The translations under genes were made by a program, and so were the position numbers. A stretch of DNA of 13,498 nt, taken from assembly GCA_002451015.1 (NCBI GenBank), contig DKBB01000392.1, positions 1 to 13,498 on the forward strand, given 5' to 3'. This stretch comes from Acidobacteria bacterium UBA6911. Its GTDB lineage: Bacteria > Acidobacteriota > UBA6911. Below the pieces are notes generated by a model. That model had not been told where the DNA came from, did no database searches, and was given only the letters and a program-made list of their open reading frames with translations. Shown piece after piece: positions 1 to 6,763 of the stretch. Every line of letters begins with the position of its first letter. The stretch's first letter is position 1.

Positions 1-1630
1 GGTACACTCCGTTCTGATGGCAGCTGGTGCAGGTCGCCGCTGTGTGGCTTCCCGTCAATGGAAACTGTGTTGTCGTTGCGTGATCGAACTGAGATTCCAA
101 CCACTGAAACGGCGTATGACAGGTCTTGCAATCCCTTGAAATGCCCGCGTCTCTATGGTTCGGATTCTTGGTATTTTCATAATCGGCAGCATGGCAGGAG
201 ACACATTCCAACGATATTCCCTGATAGACACTGTTTACGTGACATTGTTCACATGAGGTAAAAACATGTATGCCGATCAGTGGAAATTTTGTATTCGCAT
301 CGTGATTGAAAAGAGCGCCCTGCCATTGAGACGGATTGTGGCAAATGGCGCAATCTTCCTGAAATGAAGCACTTTGATGATTGGGATTAGTGGTAGCGGA
401 GTAATTTTTCTTATGACAGGAGACGCAGGTATTTGACAGCGAGCTGTATGCGCTGTCCCCGAAATGGCAGCTTGAACACTCTTGTTCGGCATGTCTGTCT
501 GTCAGAGGGAATCCCGTCACATTATGGTCAAAGATTTTAGCAACCTGACTTATTTGGACCAGATGCCAACCGCCGCTCCTATGGCATTGGACGCAGTTGT
601 TCGAAAAGTCGGATTTCGTATGATTTGGATTTATAGTTGAAGCGTATTCTTCTGCATGGCACGTATAACAATCCTGCGATAACTCTTTATATCTCCCGTC
701 ACTGTGACAAACATCACAGGAAAGCGTGGCGTGGGTGTCACTCAGGGCAAATCCGGTTGCAGCCTGATGATTGTAGGCATTATCAGCCCAGAAATTGGTG
801 CTGTGGCACTGCGAACACTCCCGTGAAAAACCGGCGGCAATGTGATTTGGGCTGGAAGCGCTGACAAAGTTGTTTTCATGGCAATGAACGCATTCAGCTT
901 TCCGATCGGAAAAATTCCCTCCAATATGGCATGCCGCACATCTTTGAGAAGTGTGTGCTCCCGTAAGTTCAAAACCTGCGTAGAGTGTATGATCAAAGTT
1001 TCCATTATGCCAGCTTTCAGTCTGATGGCAGGTTTCACAATTTTGGGGCAGGTTTACAGCCTGGTGATTCGGTGTCTGTGTGGACTGGTAATCTTCCTCA
1101 TGGCAGGAAACGCAAATCGCGTTCAATTTCTTGCCCGCACGATGACACTGAGTGCATGCGGCTATGGAATGAGCCCCGGTTAATGGGAACTTATCTTTAT
1201 GTTTTTGTGCTATTTGCAGGCGTTCAGCCCAGCCAAGCACCGTATGGCATAGCTCACATTCACTTCCTTGTTGGTCCCGGTGTATATCTGCGTGACAGTC
1301 GGAGCATTGCTCACCCACCTCGGCAAATACAAGACTGGTGTGACAAAATCCGCAGTCGACATCCTGATGCAGACCCCTCAGCGGATAGTCGGTTTCCTGG
1401 TGGTTGAAATCCGGCGCCGGGCGAATCGGGGTCCAGCTTGTATCCGTATGACAATTCAAGCAATCCAGATCCAGAGAACCATGCGGATTGCGCATTCTGC
1501 CCTGTTCGACCTGACCGGAAGCTGAAACACTAAATGTGCAAACAAACAGGCATAAAAGCAGCGCAATGAGGCTTTGGAATTTATAGTGTTTGATACTGAA
1601 AAGCTGTGTCGGGACACCCCAAAACTTCAT
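1..1630 (-). CDS. Repeat-built multiheme cytochrome c, at least 20 hemes (3' end outside window)
   Basis: One uninterrupted minus-strand frame runs from the ATG at 1630 off the left edge (about 543 codons), so the C-terminus is missing. I count 20 CxxCH heme c attachment motifs, among them CLNCH, CGFCH, CSDCH, CETCH, CVQCH, CAICH and CTSCH. They are arranged in repeats of roughly 74-81 residues with three hemes each. Each unit also carries conserved histidines in the contexts FDH or FNH, FPLTGxH and NPNH, good candidates for distal ligands, which would give bis-His low-spin hemes. Residues 1-40 form an export signal: basic start, hydrophobic stretch LIALLLCLFVCTF, then SVSASG. The protein should act in electron transfer in the periplasm or on the cell surface; partner and terminal acceptor are unknown. 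The frame is also open up to another ATG at 1699, four bases after the stop of a leader ORF; I prefer 1630 because the signal peptide then lies at the N-terminus. It is probably co-transcribed with the TPR gene upstream. Confidence 0.93.
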   Translation of the reverse strand, partial: MKFWGVPTQLFSIKHYKFQSLIALLLCLFVCTFSVSASGQVEQGRMRNPHGSLDLDCLNCHTDTSWTPIRPAPDFNHQETDYPLRGLHQDVDCGFCHTSLVFAEVGEQCSDCHADIHRDQQGSECELCHTVLGWAERLQIAQKHKDKFPLTGAHSIAACTQCHRAGKKLNAICVSCHEEDYQSTQTPNHQAVNLPQNCETCHQTESWHNGNFDHTLYAGFELTGAHTSQRCAACHIGGNFSDRKAECVHCHENNFVSASSPNHIAAGFSRECSQCHSTNFWADNAYNHQAATGFALSDTHATLSCDVCHSDGRYKELSQDCYTCHAEEYASTINPNHTKSDFSNNCVQCHRSGGWHLVQISQVAKIFDHNVTGFPLTDRHAEQECSSCHFGDSAYSSLSNTCVSCHKKNYSATTNPNHQSASFQEDCAICHNPSQWQGALFNHDANTKFPLIGIHVFTSCEQCHVNSVYQGISLECVSCHAADYENTKNPNHRDAGISRDCKTCHTPFQWLESQFDHATTTQFPLTGSHTAATCTSCHQNGVY

Positions 1631-1703
1631 TTTTCGGTCTCTCAAAATAGTACCGGAAAAGCGGGTTTCCTGTTCCTGTGTGGCTGACTCGCTATGCATT
1701 AAT

Positions 1704-1760
1704 CTACCGTCTTAGGTTGGCTGCCAGCGAAACAGGTTTTACCTGGAACCCGGTTTTCAT
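1704..1760 (-). CDS. 18-codon leader ORF with strong ribosome binding site
   Basis: Directly after the TPR gene, a GAGGAGG Shine-Dalgarno (1775-1769) sits 8 bases before an ATG (1760). That ATG opens only a short frame, MKTGFQVKPVSLAANLRR, ending in TAG at 1706-1704. Four bases later comes ATG 1699, which is in frame with the multiheme cytochrome, and ATG 1630 follows further on. The best ribosome binding site in the intergenic region therefore serves a mini-ORF rather than the cytochrome. This suggests a translated leader coupling translation to the cytochrome, or an ancestral start cut off by a frameshift. No homology is recognised. Confidence 0.4.
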   Translation of the reverse strand: MKTGFQVKPVSLAANLRR

Positions 1761-1783
1761 TAACGAGGCCTCCTCTGCAAAGC

Positions 1784-2362
1784 CTACATTCTTGCCATCA
1801 TCTCTTTTGCACGTGCCCCGCTCTCCGAATTCGGATTCGAGTCCATAAGTTGATTCCAGAAGAACAGGGCGCGGTCCCGGTTTCCCAGGTTCCCGTAAAT
1901 CGCACCCAGATTGTATAAAGCATCGGGATGAACCGGTTGTATTTCCAAAATTTCCTGATTCAGCCTGATCGCATCATCAATCTGACCCATTTCAAACAGC
2001 TGCTTTCCAAGATTCAATTTTGCGTCTATATTCTGCGGTTCATAATGCAGAACTTCTGTCAGATACTCGGACGATTTCTGGACGTTCCCGGATTCAGCTT
2101 CCAGGTGTGCCAGTTCCAGCAAAACCGGGATATGATCCGGCTTTTTTCGTAAAGCCTGTGTCAGCATCGCCTGATGAGCGCTGTCTTTCCTTGAAATAAC
2201 AGGAGACGGTGCCGCTGTCTCAACCGGATGGACCCGATCTTCCATGGCCTGTGCCGGATACCAGCTGGAGTGATAGAAGGCCCAAAAGATGCCCGAAAAG
2301 CAGAGCGTGGCCGTGAGAATAAATCCGATATTCAAGAAAAGCTTCTTCTTTTCTTTCTTCAT
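1784..2362 (-). CDS. Membrane-anchored TPR protein
   Basis: A 192-residue protein. A lysine-rich start (MKKEKKK) and one hydrophobic helix at about 8-30 suggest an inner-membrane anchor with the rest in the periplasm, or an uncleaved signal. After a linker rich in Pro, Ser and Ala come about three tetratricopeptide repeats at roughly residues 76-109, 110-143 and 144-177, with typical spacing of A/G/Y/P positions such as PDALYNLGAIYGNLGNRDRA. TPRs bind proteins. Because it lies just upstream of a multiheme cytochrome, a role in assembling or docking the cytochrome is plausible, in the manner of the TPR domains of NrfG/CcmI, but this is inference. The start ATG at 2362 has AAGGA about 4 bases upstream. 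The stop is 23 bp before the next start signal, consistent with one operon. Confidence 0.85.
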   Translation of the reverse strand: MKKEKKKLFLNIGFILTATLCFSGIFWAFYHSSWYPAQAMEDRVHPVETAAPSPVISRKDSAHQAMLTQALRKKPDHIPVLLELAHLEAESGNVQKSSEYLTEVLHYEPQNIDAKLNLGKQLFEMGQIDDAIRLNQEILEIQPVHPDALYNLGAIYGNLGNRDRALFFWNQLMDSNPNSESGARAKEMMARM

Positions 2363-2526
2363 AAATCCTTCCGGAATGGAATATGGAATTTTTCTGAAAG
2401 TGGAAATTCAAGGAAGATGTAAGAATGAAAACCGTTAATCTCAGTCACTTCATTTACTTCGTAATTCAAAATCAAAATCTTTCCAATTCATTGTCGAATA
2501 TAAAATGCAAATTCAATATCGGTCGC

Positions 2527-2532
2527 ATTGTA
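2527..2532 (-). promoter_or_regulatory. Candidate -10 box of the TPR/cytochrome operon promoter
   Basis: On the minus strand TACAAT (5 of 6 to TATAAT) lies 21 bp downstream of the Crp-type palindrome at 2554-2569. There is no good -35 hexamer, as expected for an activator-dependent class II promoter. The predicted start near 2520 leaves a leader of about 158 nt before the TPR gene. No experimental support. Confidence 0.4.
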
Positions 2533-2553
2533 GGAATACTTGCGCTAATTAGC

Positions 2554-2569
2554 TGTGAAAATTGTCACA
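2554..2569. promoter_or_regulatory. Crp/Fnr-family operator, perfect TGTGA-N6-TCACA
   Basis: The sequence TGTGA AAATTG TCACA is an exact match to the E. coli Crp consensus. It lies in the AT-rich region between the leftward cytochrome operon and the rightward VWA gene. Its centre is 41.5 bp upstream of the start predicted from the TACAAT box at 2527-2532, the class II activator position, on the side that would drive the cytochrome operon. Which Crp/Fnr-family protein would bind cannot be told from the window. Confidence 0.45.
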
Positions 2570-2586
2570 ATTTCATATTTTTTATG

Positions 2587-2602
2587 TTTTTTTCGAAAAA
2601 AA
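2587..2602. repeat. AT-rich perfect palindrome T7-CG-A7 and adjoining hexamer repeat
   Basis: TTTTTTTCGAAAAAAA is a perfect 16-bp palindrome. It is followed at about 2604-2623 by near-tandem units of TTGAAA/TTGAGA type. Both lie just beyond the Crp-type site, in the most AT-rich part of the window. It could be curved or easily melted upstream DNA or a weak terminator; no function can be assigned. Confidence 0.4.
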
Positions 2603-2906
2603 GTTGAAATTGAAATTGAGATTGAATATTAGCAGTGCCATTTCTGGTCGACAACGACTGTGTAGCCTGGCTTTACAAAACGGATGACGGGCGGAGGACT
2701 GATGATTCGACTCTAATATATACAGAATATTTTACTTACGGGATTATTATTCTCCGGATATTCTGTACTTATTCCCAGACACTGCTCAGGGACAAATACA
2801 GTAACCTGGAAGAAAATATTCTTAATCCGTGATCTCACTCACACAATTCTGCGTGATTTCGGATAAAATCCATATTTTTTCGGAAATGAATTCCGATTTC
2901 AGATGA

Positions 2907-3362
2907 TTTTAAAGGTCTCGACGGGAAGAACGCTCCGATATCTATAATTCTGACTTTTTACTTATTTTTTCATCCCCGGCATCATCCCCTCCTTCTCTTG
3001 GAGGAACCCTGGATCAAATCGGAAAATCGGTCGAACATTTCAGAAAAAACTTCGAATCTGTTGTATATACGGAACTTGTGTCTCAGATGAAGCTGGGCAA
3101 GGGAAAATCCGTTCGTTACAAAAAGCATCCATCGGGGAAATTGGAGAGAATACCGAATCCATTATGGTGGAATTCAGCAAAGAATGCCCGCCCTCTTTGA
3201 CAATAGCAATCTACTTACGCGGATAGGGATAATTAGCGGCGGGTTCTTGTAGCGACTTTTCTACTGGATAGTCTTCAGTTTCTGATCCGTGAAGGTACGG
3301 GTCCCGAATGGCATGCACATTATAATGTTAAACTGATCCTCAATAGAAATGGCGCCATCTAA
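2907..3362 (+). pseudogene. Degraded coding remnant upstream of the VWA gene, family not recognised
   Basis: The 2363-3541 interval has no intact gene, but parts of it read like protein. The frame open from 2907 gives a stretch with GGTLDQIGKSVEHFRKNF, ESVVYTELVSQMKLGK and SVRYKK (2997-3130), then loses sense and stops near 3200. From 3237 the same phase, after a TAG at 3234, gives LLDSLQFLIREGTG, PEWHAHYNVKLILNRNGAI and a TAA at 3360-3362. In between, another frame (from about 3118) reads ASIGEIGENTESIMVEFSK up to a TAG at 3225-3227. Protein-like segments split over frames and stops suggest a frame-shifted former gene, possibly once a partner of the downstream VWA gene. I recognise no family. 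The alternative is chance open frames. Confidence 0.3.
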
Positions 3363-3541
3363 GATATAATGGAACCGCACCGACCTGTAGAACTTTGCCT
3401 GCATTGTAAACAGGATTTCTTACCTGCCCGGCGAGGCGATTCTATATTAGATGTCAAAAAATGCGGTGTGCTTTTTCGGATAGGATGCCTTGCCGGGATG
3501 TTCGCAGGAAATGCGGATTGTTCGCCTATGGGGGATTGATT

Positions 3542-4564
3542 ATGACGGGATTTTCAGTCTTAAAGGTCTTTTCAACCATTTTACTCTTGGTTCTATTTCT
3601 GCCCGGCATTGGAGCGGAACAGCGGGAAATCGAACAAACCGGCGATATTCCAAGGTACCGGGTGGGTGTCGAGATGGTCTCTCTTCCGGTTGTCGTTACC
3701 ACAGACAAGGGCAAACGAATCAAAAATCTCAACAAAGATGATTTTGTTATCTATGAAGACAATGTGGAACAGGAGATTGCCGCATTCGCAGCCACTGATG
3801 AACCTTTGGCGGTTGCGCTGCTTCTGGATACCAGCGGCAGCACCCAGAAGCGTCTGGCAGAAATACAGAATGCGGCGATCGATTTTGTAAACCAGCTCCA
3901 CCCGGACGATGAAGTGGCGGTAGTTTCATTTGCGGAGGAGGTCCGCCTGCAGTCCGATTTCAGCATAAACCGCGACAGGAACGAGCGCGGGATAAAAATG
4001 ACCCGGACGGGAGAACGGACCGTTTTATACGAGGCCGTGTGGCTTGCACTGGAACAGGTGCTCAAACCGGTCACTGAAAGGAAAGCGCTTGTGCTCTTTA
4101 CCGACGGGGTGGATACAGGGAGCATGGATTCCGACAAAAGGGAGACGCTGAAATTATCGGAGGAAACCAAAGCTACTATATATTGCGTCTACTACGATAC
4201 TGAACGCGAGTTGAGCACGACCGGTTCTTTAAATAAACAGACATTTCCGCAGATAGTAATCAATCCACAACCCCAGATTATAAGGAGAGCCGGCGGAGTA
4301 GGCTCAACGTCTCAAGATTACATGATGGGAAGAGCCTATTTAAATGAACTGGCGGAGAACAGCGGGGGGCTGGTGCTCGACGGGAGCGAGGATCTGCGCG
4401 GATCCTTTGCCGAAATCGCCAGGGAACTGGCCAGCCAGTACAGCATCGGGTATTACCCGACCGATGCCCCGCGGGAACGCAAGTTTCGTAAAGTAAAAAT
4501 CAAGATGAAAAATCCGGACCTTCACGCTCGAACCAGGAAGGGTTACCACTCAAATGTGCGATAG
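3542..4564 (+). CDS. Secreted VWA protein of the VWFA-related Acidobacterial type
   Basis: A 340-residue exported protein. Residues 1-25 form a signal peptide (MTGFSVLKVF, then STILLLVLFL and PGIGA) with likely cleavage before EQ. A short beta domain follows (about 40-85, with PVVVTTDKGKRIKNLNKDDF and IYEDN), then a von Willebrand A domain (about 90-300). The metal-ion site is complete: DTSGS (D96, S98, S100), T160 in GERTVLYEA, and D188 in LFTDG. The end, SQYSIGYYPTDAP to RTRKGYHS, matches the conserved tail of the TIGR03436 'VWFA-related Acidobacterial domain' family. The family's function is unknown; a metal-dependent protein-binding role outside the membrane is the usual inference for VWA domains. 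I place the start at ATG 3542, not the in-frame ATG 3461, because a GGGGGA ribosome binding site lies 7 bases upstream and the signal peptide then starts the protein. Confidence 0.88.
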   Translation: MTGFSVLKVFSTILLLVLFLPGIGAEQREIEQTGDIPRYRVGVEMVSLPVVVTTDKGKRIKNLNKDDFVIYEDNVEQEIAAFAATDEPLAVALLLDTSGSTQKRLAEIQNAAIDFVNQLHPDDEVAVVSFAEEVRLQSDFSINRDRNERGIKMTRTGERTVLYEAVWLALEQVLKPVTERKALVLFTDGVDTGSMDSDKRETLKLSEETKATIYCVYYDTERELSTTGSLNKQTFPQIVINPQPQIIRRAGGVGSTSQDYMMGRAYLNELAENSGGLVLDGSEDLRGSFAEIARELASQYSIGYYPTDAPRERKFRKVKIKMKNPDLHARTRKGYHSNVR

Positions 4565-4638
4565 CCGCAATATGGGGATTTCCTCCCAGAAACAGGCCAG
4601 CAGGGCTCTATCAACCATTGTTTTGGGTGCAGTGGGAT

Positions 4639-4857
4639 CTACTTTTTGTATTCACTCACAAACAGGAATTCATTAATTCCGTCGTACTGTTTCCACACGA
4701 TAATTGTGTCACGGTTGTCTTTATCCATGGCACTTGTTGAATAAAATTTACGTAATTCCATATCGGTAAGTCCGCGCCATAGTAGTAGGGCTTTTCCCTG
4801 TTTGGATTCAGCATTACCTGAAACAGAAAGAGAGGAGATCCCGGGAAAGCTGTTCAT
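4639..4857 (-). CDS. Small protein (72 aa) translationally coupled to PAP2 gene, unknown function
   Basis: The ATG (4857-4855) overlaps the TGA stop of the PAP2 gene (4856-4854) as ATGA, a classic sign of translational coupling, and it has no Shine-Dalgarno of its own. The product is soluble-looking and ends FLFVSEYKK. The middle part, GKALLLWRGLTDMELRKFYS followed by a charged stretch and TIIVWKQYDGINEF, alternates hydrophobic and polar residues like a small alpha/beta fold. There is no transmembrane helix or cysteine pair. I do not recognise a family. A longer ATG-initiated frame to 4986 exists but lies within the PAP2 gene. The position suggests a partner or regulator of the PAP2 enzyme (inference). 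Confidence 0.55.
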   Translation of the reverse strand: MNSFPGISSLSVSGNAESKQGKALLLWRGLTDMELRKFYSTSAMDKDNRDTIIVWKQYDGINEFLFVSEYKK

Positions 4858-5672
4858 GGCATCAGGAAAAACAGCACGACCGGCAACGCAAGCCCCAAAA
4901 TGGCGTCTGCCAGGTAATGGTAACGACGAATTACGACAGCGGTCGCGATGGACAGGGAAAACCACAGGAAAATGGCGCCAAACCATGTGTCATATCGAAA
5001 TAGAACGAGGGAGGCAGCGGTACAGGATGCGACATGTGCACTTGGAAACGTATTGGCTTTAATACTTCCGTAACGCAGGAGCCATTCATTTAAAATTCGA
5101 GCTTTTCCGGAATTGCTCCCCGTTTTCCGCTCTGTCTGTAGCAAACGTGGGGGTAATGCAGGCAAAAAAGGGACCAGAGCGTAGCAGGCGTAGGTAGAGG
5201 ACAAGACAAGCATCCAGAACTCCTCGACCCTATCCTGAAAATTCAGAAGGATCAGAATCCCAAGCGCAGCAGGTATCAGCGGATAGCAGCTTAGATAGAA
5301 TATTTCGAGGTATTTCCTCCAGAAAGAGGGGACCTGGATCACTTCCGGTCCCCGGTAAAAACGTCCCAGTAGACGACAATCCCATCCCATCAGCCAAGTT
5401 TGAAATTTGGGCCACGGCTTGATGAAAAGCCGGCCTGATTGGTGATATGCGACGAGTATAAGTCCGGCCGGCACCCAATCCCGCAGGGCACGGGATGTCT
5501 GCCCGGAAACCAGGGAGGGCAAGGAGGAAAGAAATATGCAAACGGCTATACCGAAGGCGCCTATGGCGCAGGCGGACACGCGGCGACGGACAGGAACAGG
5601 AAAGAAAATGGAAATCATGCAAAACAGAGAAAAATAGGAAATGTTAATTATCTCAGCGAAGCTCAAGTTCAT
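4854..5672 (-). CDS. PAP2-superfamily integral membrane phosphatase/phosphotransferase (Aur1-like type)
   Basis: A 272-residue protein with several hydrophobic helices (about 10-28, 35-55, 66-82, 125-145, 152-172, 215-246 and 256-271). The PAP2 catalytic signature is present near the end: KANTFPSAH (FPSAH at 209-213, catalytic-type His 213) and RRYHYLAD (249-256), corresponding to the SxxxH and RxxxxxHxxxD motifs. The classical first motif KX6RP is not clear. Two signature motifs in the last third, with a long membrane N-terminal half, recall the PAP2 subgroup that includes inositol-phosphorylceramide synthase. Likely role: removing or transferring a phosphate headgroup on a lipid or polyprenyl substrate at the outer face of the inner membrane; substrate not predictable. 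The start ATG at 5672 has AGG about 9 bases upstream. It is divergent from a second PAP2 gene and coupled to a 72-aa ORF. Confidence 0.82.
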   Translation of the reverse strand: MNLSFAEIINISYFSLFCMISIFFPVPVRRRVSACAIGAFGIAVCIFLSSLPSLVSGQTSRALRDWVPAGLILVAYHQSGRLFIKPWPKFQTWLMGWDCRLLGRFYRGPEVIQVPSFWRKYLEIFYLSCYPLIPAALGILILLNFQDRVEEFWMLVLSSTYACYALVPFLPALPPRLLQTERKTGSNSGKARILNEWLLRYGSIKANTFPSAHVASCTAASLVLFRYDTWFGAIFLWFSLSIATAVVIRRYHYLADAILGLALPVVLFFLMP

Positions 5673-5821
5673 GTAAATCTACCTGCCGATCCGGTCCCGA
5701 TTCCCTTGTCTCGATCCATCATGTATCAGAACAATGTACCATTACAATTCGTATCCTATGTTAAAATTTTGATGCATTGTCGGTCCCCGGCCAATCCTGG
5801 CGCTGTCAGGGAGATTTGTTC

Positions 5822-6718
5822 GTGAGCATCCCTTCGATCCGTTGTTTTCGCCGCATTGATATAGCGACGATTCTGTACCTGCTGGCGGTGGCGGGGCTTG
5901 TATCTATCGTTGGCCTGAACACCATACACCGGTTTCTCCTGGTTTGCATTCACCTGTTTCTGGCAATCCTGATTCTTCTCTTGCCCTGCCTTCGTGAAAA
6001 GATTCGTTATAGACCGATTGTGTTTCTACTGGACTGGTACCCTATTTTTGCATTCCCGCTGCTCTATAAGCAGGTAGAGTTTTTGGCGGAAATTATCGGG
6101 GCTTGGGATCTGACGCAAATCATCCAGCGATGGGAAGTGCAGATCTTTACCGGCTATCCAAGTTTGTGGCTGGGCGATATGTTCCCTTCTATATTACTGT
6201 CGGAATATCTTCATTTCTGCTATTTCTGCTATATCCTCCTGATTCCCGCTGTCGGCGGATACTGGTATTTTCGGGGCAAGCGGACCGCATTTCGCGAACT
6301 GTTGTTTCTTCTGGCAGTGACTTACTATTCAAGTTTTTTGTTTTTTATTTTGTATCCTGTCGACAGCCCCTATTACCTTTTCATAAAGCTTGGTGAACCT
6401 GCAGCCAACGGGCCATTCTATAAACTGGTCCACTTTATTTCCGAAAGGGGCGGAGCCAGGGGCGGTGCGTTTCCAAGCCTGCACGTTTCCGCTTCCACGG
6501 TCCTACTGCTCACGGTACTGCACAGTCAGCGCAGACTCGGCTGTTTCCTGCTGCCTGTTGTGGGCGGCATATATGTTGCAACTCTCTATGGCCGCTTTCA
6601 CTATGCTCTCGATGTCGTGGCGGGTGTGGTCTTCGGCACACTTGTCGTACTTGTTTTCAGATGCAAGGATTCAGGAAGGCAACCGGATGAACCCGCTGAA
6701 TTTGGCTTTAAACCTTGA
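5822..6718 (+). CDS. Second PAP2-superfamily integral membrane enzyme
   Basis: A 298-residue polytopic membrane protein with hydrophobic segments at about 14-34, 37-56, 66-82, 133-149, 158-180, 222-234, 241-256 and 264-279. PAP2 motifs are RGGAFPSLH (FPSLH 217-221) and YGRFHYALD (256-264), which together build the phosphate-binding and nucleophilic His site. The layout parallels the divergent PAP2 gene at 4854-5672, but the two proteins are clearly different in sequence. I start at GTG 5822, preceded by AGGGAG about 8 bases upstream; an in-frame TTG at 5777 would add 15 residues with no hydrophobic or conserved features. The radical SAM gene begins 45 bp after the stop on the same strand, so the two are probably co-transcribed. 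Likely a lipid phosphatase or headgroup transferase; substrate unknown. Confidence 0.82.
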   Translation: MSIPSIRCFRRIDIATILYLLAVAGLVSIVGLNTIHRFLLVCIHLFLAILILLLPCLREKIRYRPIVFLLDWYPIFAFPLLYKQVEFLAEIIGAWDLTQIIQRWEVQIFTGYPSLWLGDMFPSILLSEYLHFCYFCYILLIPAVGGYWYFRGKRTAFRELLFLLAVTYYSSFLFFILYPVDSPYYLFIKLGEPAANGPFYKLVHFISERGGARGGAFPSLHVSASTVLLLTVLHSQRRLGCFLLPVVGGIYVATLYGRFHYALDVVAGVVFGTLVVLVFRCKDSGRQPDEPAEFGFKP

Positions 6719-6763
6719 GGTCTGGCATAATTCCCGATAGATACTGAAAGGGATGGTTCCACT

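Noticed and set aside
842..1525. Plus-strand open frames opposite the cytochrome
   Set aside because: They are antisense to the regular CxxCH coding frame and have no domain. The minus frame is continuous over the whole region.
2604..2626. Short TTGAAA-like tandem hexamers as a CRISPR or iteron array
   Set aside because: Only about three or four imperfect 6-bp units, without spacers or flanking cas or replication genes.
2404..2860. Short plus-strand frames in the AT-rich intergenic region
   Set aside because: Low-complexity composition, no ribosome binding sites and no recognisable motifs; they overlap the candidate promoter/operator.
3461..3541. N-terminal extension of the VWA protein from ATG 3461
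   Set aside because: The extra 27 residues would sit before the signal peptide, and the ribosome binding site GGGGGA lies directly before ATG 3542.
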